A DNA stretch of 64,000 nucleotides from positions 25,457,222-25,521,221 of the forward strand of contig OZ029926.1 of NCBI GenBank assembly GCA_964023275.1, written 5' to 3'. Positions 46,957 through 58,700 of the stretch are shown here, in pieces. This stretch comes from Norana najaformis (taxonomy: Eukaryota > Annelida > Clitellata > Crassiclitellata > Hormogastridae). Each line of letters begins with the position of its first letter. Position 1 is the stretch's first letter. The notes beneath the pieces were generated by a model. That model worked only from the letters and a program-made list of their open reading frames with translations, was not told the DNA's origin and ran no database searches. A program made the position numbers and the translations under genes.

Positions 46957-47354
46957 CGGGTGGGCCATGTAGCAGAAACCCTTTCTTTGGCTTGGTATGA
47001 AATTTTACGAAAATTTCAGGATTCGTTATTGGCAGGCTTATGTTGTTTTTAATTTTCTCCAATATGATCTGCAATTTTCTTCCTAGTGGTGAATCAAAAA
47101 ATTCTGATAAATGAATTTGATAATAAGCTGACCGATGAGAATATAATTTGCGAATAATCACTAATATTAGTAATAGACTCCATTAGTAACTTTGTAGGTC
47201 TTTTACCGGGTGGGCCATGCAGCAAGAAGCCTTTCTTTGGCCTGGTGTGAAATTTGTGGAATATTTCTGGATGCATTATTGGCAGGCTTATGGTGTTTTT
47301 CATTTTCTCCATTATGGTCTGCATTTTGCCTCCAATTGGAGAATCAAAGTTCTC
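46957..47354 (-). pseudogene. AAA module 1 (gene 1, first AAA domain): two tandem A1 exons only
   Basis: A1 copy a, 47207-47354 (148 nt): FDSPIGGKMQTIMEKMKNTI, SLPIMHPEIFHKFHTRP, KKGFLLHGPP. A1 copy b, 46957-47103 (147 nt): FDSPLGRKLQIILEKIKNNI, SLPITNPEIFVKFHTKP, KKGFLLHGPP. Both end in the P-loop with the same donor context (CCCG|GTAAAAG) and are homologous into the introns. They differ by one base in length, so only copy a keeps the expected entry phase. No A2 or B follows before the L exon at 44908, so this domain lacks its Walker A lysine and Walker B exons in this assembly. A LINE lies just upstream. Confidence 0.7.
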
Positions 47355-47384
47355 CTATGAAAGTGACAAAGACAGGACATCGTG

Positions 47385-47880
47385 AAAAGCAGACAATAAA
47401 AATTACTACAGTTGCTGAACTGGACCATGTTACCCTTTGGGCGGATGCGTGTAACTTAAAAATTAATCATAAAACGACATGTGAAATGATGATTCACCGG
47501 TCAAGAATGAGAAATCAGCGAATTATTTTACATAATGTGATCCCCGGTTTAACCAGGGTACCAGATATGACAATTTTAGGTGTTACCCTATCAAGTATGT
47601 TAAATTTTGATTCTCATATTGATCGGATTCATAGTCAGGCGCGTCAGTCTTTATATGCCATACGAATTCTTGTAACACATGACCTCACTGGCCCTCGGCT
47701 CTACGACGTTGTCCGAGCCACAACACTGGCCAGAATGCTGTACGCCTCTCCCGTGTGGTGAGGCTATGCTGGGGCAGAGGCTAGGGCTTGGCTCCAGGCT
47801 TTGATGCTGAGACTTGTGCGTCTCCGCTATCTTCCTGGGAACTCCCCAACATTCGATGAACTCTGTGGATGATAATTTTC
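47385..47880 (+). mobile_element. LINE reverse-transcriptase C-terminal fragment
   Basis: An open frame continues into LINE RT sequence at about 47422: LWADACNLKINHKT, TILGVTLSSMLNFDSHIDR, VVRATTLARMLYASPVW, then a stop. Homology continues to SPTFDELC. The layout (WA..NNLKIN, ILGVT, ARMLYASPVW) is that of the RT thumb and beyond in CR1/Jockey-like elements. It is 5'-truncated and sits in the intron upstream of A1 copy a, opposite to the AAA gene. Confidence 0.65.
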
Positions 47881-48667
47881 TCGGTGTATCTTGAATTTTG
47901 CTTTGTCGACGGATTCCAGCGTCATGCAACAAATAGTATTTTCCAGGCCTATTGCACTTATCTGCTTCCTGCAGGCCTAAAGACGGCGTTCAGTCAATGG
48001 ATTTTAGGCTAGACTGTAAACTAGGAAGTCCACAGTCTTTGTGCATTCGCTTAGGCCATGCGTAGAAAACACTTCAAAATATTCGAAATCTGCACGCCCA
48101 CACAAGCGACAGCAAACGTCCCAACAAAACAAAAATTATCGAGCAATTTCCGCCTAGGTACCTGCATATATCATAGCAGAGTAACAGACTAACAGTAAAA
48201 TAGGAGCCGTGTTCGTCAGGGGGCCTTAGTGTTCTGCAAACGGCGTCGAATTCGAATTGTTCTGAACATTCAAACTGAATGTGTAAGCAAGTTATTTAAG
48301 TGTAGGCTGTATGTTTGTCACTCTTTTCCAACATCATAAAATAAAATAATATTAACACGTAGCAAATACCAATAAAATAATAAGAAGAAAAAGAGACGTG
48401 ATATTCTGCAGCAGTCGAGATAACTGAAAATAACATACAAACAGAATTAACAACATGGTGCAATGTAGGCCTAATATAAAAGTTTAGGCATGTTTATTAT
48501 TTGCTGATTATGGGTGTAATCGTTACTTTAAACCAATCAAACAAAAGGAAGTCAGGTCTCGATGGATGAAACAGCCAACTTCTTTTTCTCCTATATATAG
48601 TCGAATTACAAAAATCTATTTGCAGCGCTTATAAAGAGGCAGTTAAAATCACTACAATAAGCGTTTA

Positions 48668-48840
48668 GATACGTACATACATACATATATACATACATAC
48701 ATACATACATATATACATACATACATACATACATATATACATACATACATACATTCACAGTAATGCGTGTATATATACATGTCTACATACATACATACAT
48801 AATACATACATACATGGGGCCCTGCATACATATACAAACA
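48668..48840. repeat. ACAT tetranucleotide microsatellite
   Basis: About 170 bp of CATACATACATACAT with a few interruptions. Confidence 0.95.
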
Positions 48841-48954
48841 TTCATACATTCGTTTGTATACACACGCAAAGAAATGGATGTAAGTTATCATTGACTAATA
48901 CATATTACATCTCGTAAATATCGCTTAAAGACGATGCGTGTATGCGATGTAATT

Positions 48955-49266
48955 CAGTTGTATAGGTCAACAATGACACAAACTGAAAACTTGCAGAACA
49001 ACTGACGAACGAAATGTTCTCCGCTTAGATTCGCCTCTAGCGATCGCTTCTGTTTGGCTATGCATATACAAGTTGTTCTTGCAGGCCATGTTAATTTTTG
49101 ATGAGATGTTGAAATATCTCATCACCCTTGCCACGCCACTGTACGTGTAGCCCCCTTGTACGAACCGTGCTAGACTGAGACACCTATCTTGAAAACAGTC
49201 ACGATTGGTATACGAACGGGATCCTCGGGCCATATATGTCACTATATTTAATAATTAGCATTCATT
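48955..49266 (-). promoter_or_regulatory. Candidate 5' region of AAA gene 1 (duplicated block)
   Basis: Counterpart of 30520-30865. The minus strand has ATG (about 49108) followed by a 40-codon frame beginning MACKNNLYMHSQTEA and ending VLQVFSLCHC. The in-frame counterpart at 30.6 kb has the same codon count apart from the end. The block is cut on its right by the assembly gap. Being upstream of the first A1 exon it may be promoter plus first exon; a GT within CTGCAAGTTTTC is a weak donor candidate. Confidence 0.4.
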
Positions 49267-49276
49267 NNNNNNNNNN
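49267..49276. other. Assembly gap (10 N)
   Basis: Ten undetermined bases, a fixed-size gap. Sequence to the right does not continue the duplicated block, so order and distance across it are uncertain. Confidence 1.
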
Positions 49277-50130
49277 GAGATTGGGGGATATTACATGAAG
49301 TTACATTTCTTGAGCTGACTTAAGGGTGTTGCTTGCATTTACGGTACAACATTATATAACTGCGAGTGCCTTTAGTTTCATGATAGGAGGAATTCCCAAT
49401 TTTTGTTATGAAATAGATTTTATACACATAAAAGCGGGCACTTTTGTGAACATGTTAATGTTATAAGTGTATTCTAGCTTAAGTATTGGCAGAGTTGTAA
49501 GAAAATATGAGATGATGCTGCTTTATCGCAAAAGCCTAAGATAATTCAGACTTTTGGCGTCAATATCGTAAAATTAAACTGCACTTTACAGGCTAGGCTT
49601 TAACATTAATTCAGACTTGAGAGGGAACAGACTACATTTTTCTATGGCGACCGTATGGCCTCGAAACGTTGGCTACGAGCACTCGAGACAGGCATGCTAA
49701 TAACGCCTGTACACTAACCTGATTACCAGTTGTGTGTGGTTGTGTAGCTACTTCTATTTGCGTGAAAATCTGGGTCTGTTCTTTTCATCGTTCTTTTTGT
49801 TAGTCTACGCGAATATACTTAGTAAAGGCAGATGCATAGAGAGATCGAGACAAGATGAGACGAACGTTCTTCGGTATTTTAGCGGCTAATGGAAAACATT
49901 TAAATAGTACTTACTAATCTTTCAAATACGTCTGCTGAGTAAACTTAAAGAAATGTGAACAAACATTCATTACAATTATCTGCTCTTTTGCAAGGACGCG
50001 TTGCTTCCCGCCTTTGACCAAAGATATTAGCAATGGAACAAGATATGCCACTCTAAGAATTTCTAGCGAGAAGCTGACGTTATTTTGTCGAAGTGATTTA
50101 ATAACACGTCGTGTTAAAGTAATATTCAAA
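49277..50130. other. Non-coding stretch, nothing recognised
   Basis: AT-rich; no frame with a recognisable motif and no repeat family shared with the rest of the window. Confidence 0.5.
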
Positions 50131-50367
50131 ATGAGCTGCAGGATGTCCCTCAAAGTTCATATCCTTGATGCTCATCTTGACAACTTCAAGGAGAACATGG
50201 GAGCGTACTCGGAGGAGCAAGGCGAGCACTTCCATCAGGATATGCTGGACTTTGAAGGTCGCTACCAAGGACAGTATAACGAGAACATGAAGGAAAACTA
50301 CATTTGGGACTGATTCGTGTAAGTGATTTACAGTATAATCGTAATTCTAGAAAAAATACTCGCTTCT
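50131..50367 (+). pseudogene. 3' end of a repeat-borne invertebrate ORF
   Basis: MSLKVHILDAHLDNFKENMG, then AYSEEQGEHFHQDMLDFE, RYQGQYNENM and ENYIWD, then a stop. One frame over, the tail continues IRVSDLQYNRNSRKNTRF and ends in TAA. From memory, proteins ending HLD.F.ENLG..S.EQGERFHQD, YIWG.IRESDLQYNRKS recur in multi-copy invertebrate loci and look like mobile-element products; I cannot name the superfamily. Here only the C-terminal 75 or so residues remain, and one frame change separates the two halves. Confidence 0.5.
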
Positions 50368-52494
50368 AAATCTTTTATGGTCATTTTTGTATAACTGTAG
50401 TGTAAATACATGTTAATATAGATTCATGTGTTGTTTTTTCACTTTATTTGCGCGAAAGCACGCAAATTCGCGTTTCTCCATTGGAAATAGATAAATTTCG
50501 AAATATCATTGTCCTGGTCACAAAAGCAAAGTTTGAAGGGAATAACAGCCATTTCCTATACTTTTGAGGCATAAGCAAGTTAAAAATAACACTACCCAGG
50601 CACAAAAATTGTGTTACTTAGTGTTATTTGCTGTTAATTAAAACAAGCCATAGTAAACACTTGTTAATTGTCCAAAGAGGTAAATAGCCCTGAAGCTGAA
50701 GTTCAGAAGATCAAACGGGTCAACAGCTTTGGGTATGATAAACTAAACCTTTCTTTCGGCTTGGCTTATATATCTTAAGGACAAGTAGAAATCTTACCTT
50801 TCAGTGTTCACTGTAAGCACTTAGAACGTGTACGTATGCAGACAGGCACGAAATGAACATGACTTATATTAGGTTTCTTAAAATTTAATGTTAACATGCT
50901 CGGCTAGGTGGAAGAAGTGGGTCATCAACACCAGACGTGCAGACCTCCATAGGAAGGCCCGAAGAATTGCATAAGAATCGTGTTGTGAAGCACTCGCTTT
51001 GAAGACATCCGTTTCACGAATGTGTTACAAAACAGACTCGACTGGAATGCAACACCTGCTTTCTTTGATGTGAGTCATGTTGTTTAAAGTCATTTATGAA
51101 GCATATGTAGAGAAAAATCTCAAAGACTTCCTAATTATTGTTATTGTTGACTGAGTTTTCATTAAGTGTTCCCTCTGTTCCTATTAAAAATCATGCTACG
51201 CAGAGTTGCCCACAACGGTAGAAGTAATAATAATAATAATAATGGGAATTATTATTATACACCAGTATTAATAATATTAATGGAAAACCAAGAGAGACGA
51301 AATGTTTTTCAACGCTTGGCATTGACTATTCAATGCTTCAATGCAGTTGCTTTCTGCAGCACATTCTTTGTACCAGAACTTGATGAGTGGTGGTCGTTCC
51401 CAATGCTTTACCCCTTCTCCTATAATAATAATAATAATAATAATTAATATTATTATTTGTTATTATTATTATTATATTATCATAGACCAGAAAATTTGTT
51501 ATGGGCACACAAAGTCACAAGTTGTCACAACAGATCATCAAGCAGAAGCCTACCTGCCGGCTCAGTCCTACACAACATTCGTTCCAAGGTTTCAGAATTA
51601 TTGTTCTGCATATGCTACAGTAGAAGAAAAGGAAGCAGTACTGTTAGTTGTGAAACCTCCATAAGAAGATTTATAAGTAACTTCTTAAAGTGTTACTGTT
51701 TTCTTACTAGTTTGCAGAGTCATTTGAGCAAAAAAGTGGGAAGGTTATCTGGTCTGCCATGATGGCCTCAGAATGAGAAATGAAGATTTTATTGTTAATG
51801 CCAATGGCTCTGCAATATCGATTCTGTTTTCATGTTGCATGAACCTTAAATGTTTGACACCATATTCATCCTCGTGTCTTGTATTTTTGGATTTTTTGCG
51901 CCATTGCAGGATCCAAATCTTCCAGCACAACTCGGCTGCAAACCAAGTGCCGTTTACTGGACAAGCTGACACTAAGGGTAGTTTAACTTATAAGAGAAAC
52001 CACTCATCAAACGAAACGACCAAGACGACAGATCAGCAATAACTTTCGGCTTCGGCAACTGAAGAGTTTCATCATTGAGGTTAATAATTTGACAACTGCT
52101 GAAATGGCCGAGGCAATGGAACTGACTCCAAGTACATGTACTGCATTGAAATCCAAATCGTATTTGATAGTTTTTCTATCAATAAAACAGACAACTAGCA
52201 AACGATTTGAATGTTTATTTCAAAAATATAAACTAATACATGTAGTGAACGTTTTTCACTTAATTACAGTTGAATATCAACATCTCAAAAGCAAGCTAAA
52301 ACTTATTTTGAAACTCATTTTGAGCTGGAATAATATTTCTTCATAATTTTCATTCAATTTGTTTATTCCTTTTTCCGTCTAAAGGACACCAGAATGATTT
52401 TGCAAAATGTTGTTCGCTGAAATCTGTACGATCTGATACTAGTTATGTAACTATACATGTGTAAGCAATGTATTGTATATGTATAAGTATATAT
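50368..52494. other. Non-coding stretch between repeat ORF and FKBP15
   Basis: No gene recognised. Contains ATA trinucleotide runs at about 51225-51245 and 51420-51480. Frames of 70-107 codons around 51166-52346 have no motif and are not conserved with anything else here. Confidence 0.5.
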
Positions 52495-52500
52495 TTTATT
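52495..52500 (-). terminator. Candidate poly(A) signal of FKBP15
   Basis: AATAAA on the minus strand, about 240 bases past the FKBP15 stop. Other AT-rich hexamers lie nearby, so the choice is tentative. Confidence 0.3.
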
Positions 52501-52736
52501 ATGCATGTATTATCTATGTATCTGGTTATTTATATAGCATCTTTAAAGAACCTTAAAAGTATAAACAGACCTAGAGGTTTGACTTAATAGATATTCTGCA
52601 TTACACAATCGTGTAACAGACTGTATCCATGATACTTCAAGCGCCATTTGTCATCAACAAACTTTAATAGAAGATGTGATTAGTCTAATTCCATAGGAAG
52701 TCTATATCATTCCAGAACACAGACATTGGTGGTCCC

Positions 52737-55700
52737 TCAACTCAGCCAGTCGAGGTCTTTGTCGTCATCGCTGTCTCCGAACAGAGGAAGTGGAGGTGGC
52801 TTTGTGGCAAGATCCTGCACAATTTACAGATATACAGGTTACAGTTTGGCTAAATTACAAGGACCGCATAACAGTCAAGTGGTTAGATTGCTAGACTCTC
52901 AACAGAGACATCGGGAGTTCAAATCCCTACCAGGGGATAGACTTGTTTTGAGATATCTACTCCATTTGCGTCCATTAGCAAACTCAGGCTTAAAATTAGT
53001 ACACTGATCAGTGGGAAGAACAAGTGTCAAGGGTGAGGACTGGCCACCTACCCTCATATGCCGGGGCTAAGAAAATGAAGTTGCTAACACTTCAAACCCT
53101 TGGCTGCTTCTTTGAATTAGCTTATGACACTGCTCTTACATAATAAATAATCTTTTTGTGTTAGGTGCACTTGTTTAGGCAGGCATGGTGACAGCACTTT
53201 TGAGCAGTTATTAACAGGCAGTATGCGGTATACAAAAGCTCACATACATACAGGCATAAGTTACTGCCCAGTTTTGTGAATTCGGTTCTTTCACATGAAT
53301 CTACACTTAAGTTTCAGTTAAGTTTCAGCTTGCTTACCCACTGTGGCATAACTTCAGGTTTCCCTAATGGTGTAACCAATCGGATTTCGACCGGGCTCCT
53401 CCAATGATTAATTTTTGACAAGGTTCGCCTGAAGCAACCACTGGTTGGTGCCTTATGCATTACGATAAAGGGGCTACAGAAGTCATAAAGAACCAGAAGA
53501 CAAGTTTAAACATCAAAATAAGTGAAAACAAGACTAACGTCATCCGATTCATTTCGTTTTGGTTTGGCATTCAATTTGTTCTGATCAGACGATGGCTTCT
53601 GTTTTGCCGTTCCCGACGAAGGTCGGCTGCCAGTCGCAGGAGCTTTGCTCTCTGTTGGAAGCGACTTCGAAGCGAAACTGAAGAGACCGTCATCGTCCTC
53701 TTCGTCTAAGTCACCGAACAGTGAACTGGAAAACAAATGCCAGAAAATTCTTACTTGAAAAAGTGACATCTGTGACGATTAGCCATTCCAGAGCTCAACT
53801 CTTGCATAAAATAGTTTTTTCCAAACCTCTGGATTTCATTATTTGGCTTAAAAATAATATCAGCCATTCCCAGAACAACACATAATTAAATTTTTCCTAA
53901 GGGATCCTTTCTACCTCTGGTATGAAATTATTATTTTTGAATATTTGCATAATAATCATTAAAAAATAATACTTTTGCTTTGCCGAATCTTGACAATTTC
54001 TAGCCATCCCAGAATTTTTTCATTCTCCGAAGAAGTTTTTTAAATCCTGAGGAATCGCATATACCTCGGGTTATAAAAAGCATTATTAACACATACCTGT
54101 TTTTTGGAGCCGGATTCTTCCGGACTTGGGACGGCGTATCGCTTTCAGTGTCGTCATCATCTCCGAACAGTGGAATGTCCTTTTCAACTTTGACTGGTAC
54201 GACATCGCCACGTGCTTCCTCTCTCTCCACAGCCCGTAGTGGATCCACAACAGTAGTAAGGCTGCTGTCTAGTTCAGTTAATTTTGACACAGAATCCTGT
54301 CTATCCACAGCACCAAACAATTCCTCGTCCTCTGCTGCGACAACTGTGGAAATCTCCTCTCTCTTGACATCGCCTGAACCATTTATTGGCATTTCTTCAT
54401 TCAAGATCACCTTTGGCGTTGCATCCAGAGGAGGCGAGCGACTATCTCTGCTTGTTTCCACGAAGTCATTCACAACTTTTTCACGTGGACTCTGCCTTTC
54501 AACTGCTTTGGACAAAGAAACAGAAAGAAATGATGAACGTCAAGGAATTTCTAGCACTCACCACAAAGGCAACAGATTAAAACTGCATTTCTGAAGCATG
54601 TGTCTACGTACGTAAGCACGCGTATGTACATAATATCATGCACATTTCTCACAACCACGGAAAAGCTGTCACCAGCGTTATGTAAGTACAATCCTGACTT
54701 CAAAATTACAATTCTCTGACCTAACAGATTTCAACTGAACTTGTCTACCACTTTTCGATTTTTACTACACTGACTTTGACGCTTTGTGCATTATGATAAC
54801 TAATCTAATCTAATGACTTCTATGGCGCCATTATCATAATGTCCAAGGCATCAGTCAATTGTCGTTTCAAGTCAAAATCGCAATCCGAAATCATATTCTG
54901 CTGGAGAAGCCGGGTCGAAATCCGACAGGTCGATAATAACTGTGCTATGGAAGTTATCAGATCAGATTAAAGAAGTTATCATTAATGTTTCATGGCAGTT
55001 ACAATTGCAAGACAAAAAAAATAAAAACCTACCAGGCTGCGCTTCTGGAGTTTCATCCATTTTCTCCACGACTGACTCTTGTTCGAGAGTTTTCCCTTCC
55101 AGTTTATCAGGCTCCTCCTCTCTGTCATCGCTTTCAAACGACTCGAAGCTATCATCATCTCCTTCAACAACAGTTTTATCGCCAAGATTTTCTGAAAAAT
55201 GCTCCTCTGTTACGTTCACCGCTCTTATGTTCTGTGGTTCCAGAAGTTCCTGAACAACTTCCTGAGTCTCGTTCGGTTTATCATCCATCGCGGTCGTTTT
55301 AACCGCATCTGGATCGTCAGATGGTTCTGTTGCATTGTGGATTTTGACAGCATCGGCATTTTCTGACAGTCCTTGGAAGTGGTTTATCCCAGCATCTGAA
55401 GCAGAAGGAATGTTTGTACCATGTGCTCCAGCAGCTGAGGTGACATTAACTGGAGAGGATTTTGTCGATTCCTGATCTGCACTTTCTACTGTTGACGTTT
55501 CAGGACTTGCAGACTCTTCTTTCAAGGCCAGTGATGATTGGTCTGTTCCAGAATCGGAAAGCACAGCATTTGGTTCAGAGGCTGATGCTGGAGGCGCCTC
55601 AGTGGAGAGAGGCACCGTCTGTGCAACCAGGTTTTCTTCTCGAGTGGTGGAGGAGGTCTTTTCCATAGCAGCAGAAGGGGCGCCTAGAATTAAAATCAAA

Positions 55701-58700
55701 TCCAACCAAATGAAGCTTGCCTTTCAAGGTTCTTCTATAAATCTAAATCTCTAAACCTTCATGGTTCTTAAAAGGTGCTATATAAATAACCAGATACATA
55801 CACAGAGTACATTACACACACACAATACAATATAATACAAAGTTCTTCTCTAAATCTTCTCTAAACCAGTCGTCCATTAGGGACGACCGCAGAGAGGAGA
55901 GGGAAAATCACCAAAATGCAGAGAAATGTGAAAACAACTAGAGAAAGGTTACGTCCAACGTGGACGTCGGGTTCTAAATTTGGTACGTACAGTTATTTCA
56001 GAACAGCAGTCAGACAGCAGACAGACTGTAATGCAATGGATCTAATGAGATGCTTTGCTGGACATGGTAGTATTAAATTACACCACACCCAATAGCACAG
56101 TTAGCCCTGCAAGAGCAACAGATAGCCTAAACTAGGCTTTAGTACTCTGCTGATGCGTGGAGGGGCATCGGAAGAGAAATGCGGACAAGGGGAGGGAGGG
56201 ATCTAAAGTAGGTCATTTTTGTGGATTTCCTTTATGGATGACCCCAAACAGTGAGAGCCGGGAGGAAAGACAATATAGGCAAAGATATAACAAGACTTGG
56301 ACTAAACACAGGGAAAGGTTTGAACTCTGGACTAATGACCAAAAAGAATTATTATCTTTAGAGAAGCACAGTAGAAGCATCCAGATTAGATTAGATTAGA
56401 TAAAAGCAAATCAATTTAATGGTAACCAAATCATGGAGGAATACCAAAGGATTACCTCCTCTGACGTCATCAGCAGGCTCTTTATTCTGTACCATCTCCA
56501 GAGTAATCATCTGTAAAGTAATCAAAACAGAACATCCATATAGCACCTTTACAGACTTTCAAATGAATTGGAAAAAACAAGAGTTAAATCTGTAGAGTAT
56601 TAAATGGATTCTGTGATTTCTTGTACAGCCTAAATATTGACAGTTTATAAAAATTCACAATGATAAAAGGTGTAGGTAAAACTTTCACAACGTGCATCTA
56701 TAGAAACTCGTAAAAAGTGTACAGGTAAACTAACGTAATTTTACAACATTCCTTTATAGAAACTCGTAAAAAGTGTACAGGTAAAGTAACGTAATTTTAC
56801 AACATTCCTTTATAGAAACTCGTAAAAAGTGTACAGGTAAACTGTAACACACTTTTACAACGTGCCTCTATCGAAACTCGTCAAAAGTGTAAAATGTTCT
56901 CTTTTGCCAGGGCCCAGCTGGGAGCACCTCTGGGTACACAACTTGAAGGGCACTATATAAATGCTCTTATAAGAGTATAAGAGATCAAATCGCATAAAGA
57001 TCAAAATCACATACAGATCAAATTGTATACAGTGGAACCTCCTTCTAAAGCTGCCCTGGCAACCATTCCAAGTGCTATAATAACAAGGGTTGTATTACAA
57101 TCATGTTAGCTTCTAAAGCTCAACTGAAATTGGATCCTGACTTCATCTTACCAGAAGCCAAGTTACAACAAAGCAATTTTAAGCAGGTTCTTTTGTAATA
57201 GCAATCTCTGGTTTTACACCTGCTCAAAATATCGAAACGCTGAAAAGCTTTCGTTTTAAGTTTAAAATCTACACTTTTCTCAGAATTACAGATTACCATG
57301 AACACTATCAACAAGAGAAGGCTAAAAGGTCAAACCTTAACGTTTTCCAGTATTACGGCTTGTATGTCCGAACCCTGGTAAGTGCCATCTGGTGCGAATT
57401 CTTGACGTAGTTTTCGATAAACGGTGTTCATTATCTTCTTAACCTAAATAACAGACACACGCTGAAATGAAAGTTTTTCAGCGGAAATACCAGTAAGTTT
57501 TTAAAATGCCCGATTTCTTTCACATACAATAAGAATGACTGGAAAAACAAACCAGCCTTGCAATCAGAAATCCTGAAATGTCCTGGTGTCTCACGCTGAG
57601 ACATCACTCGAATCATCACTGGGCCGATATTTGTGCACAACGAATAAGTCTTTAAAATATCAACAAGCATAATCCCTCGTAAAATCACCATCACAAACTC
57701 ATGATAAAATAATTATAAAATAAATGGAGGAGGACAAGAAGAAGATCCAGATAGATGCCTCAGGATTGGATGATGACGTTTGAAGGCTGAAAGAAGCTCG
57801 GCAACAAAAGGAACGGCATCATCGGACGTTTGAAGCTGCCCGAGGACTGAGAAGAAGAATGAGGAGGAAGAAGAGGAGGAGGAGGAGAAGGAGAAAAAGA
57901 AGGAGGAGGGGGAGGAAGAATAGGAGGCGAAGGAGGAGAAGAAGAAGAAATGACCATAAAGAATTTTTTATGGGTAGAAAACTCCGAGTCACCTCTGCCA
58001 CCACGATGCCTCTGGTGTTTTCTGTGCCAGTGCTGCCCCCTGGTGGCTGAGAGGACACCTGGATCTGCAGTCGTCTGGCTTTGTCCACAGCCTTGTCACG
58101 TTCTTGTTCTGCCTTCTCTCGTTCATCGTCGGCCGCGTTTCTTTCTGCTTCCAGTTCTTTCAGTCGCTGTTCGTAACGATCTTTCATCGACGTTGCCTGC
58201 AACCTCAGGTTTTCATACTTAAAAAGAAATTAAGTTAACAGAAAGTCAGAAAAAGCAAAGTAATGGTCAACATTTATTTATGTATTTATGTATTTTTTAT
58301 TTTATTCATTCATAAATTGTTTATTTATTCATTTGTTTATGTATTCATTTTTTATTTATTCATTTATTTCTTTACTCATTTATTAAGTCTTTACTAATTT
58401 ATTCATTTACTTAGTTATTTACTCAGTTTTGTATTTATTAATTTATTTCATTTATTCATTTATTTACTCATTTCATTCAAGTATTTATTTATTTCTTTAT
58501 TTATTTACTCATTTAGGTAATTATTGAATCTTTCATTTTATTTTTTGCGCTTATTATATGCAGTGAAGGTAGGTAAACCAGAATCTCAGATGAACGTGAC
58601 AAGAATGAGCTTGAGCTAACAACTTTTCCAGGGTCATAACACAGAGTATACTCGGCATGCCTGAACCCACAATCGTCGGATTAGACCTGGTGTGCTAACG

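Noticed and set aside
47210-47384. N-terminal part of the 183-codon plus-strand frame
   Set aside because: It is the antisense of AAA exon A1; only the part after about 47422 is LINE sequence.
51166-52346. Several 70-107 codon frames
   Set aside because: They run through ATA repeats or lack any recognisable motif; no consistent exon structure.
57819-57992. Leu/Pro-rich extension of the FKBP15 exon past 57993
   Set aside because: It is read from a purine-rich intron microsatellite; a GAG|GTGACT donor precedes it.
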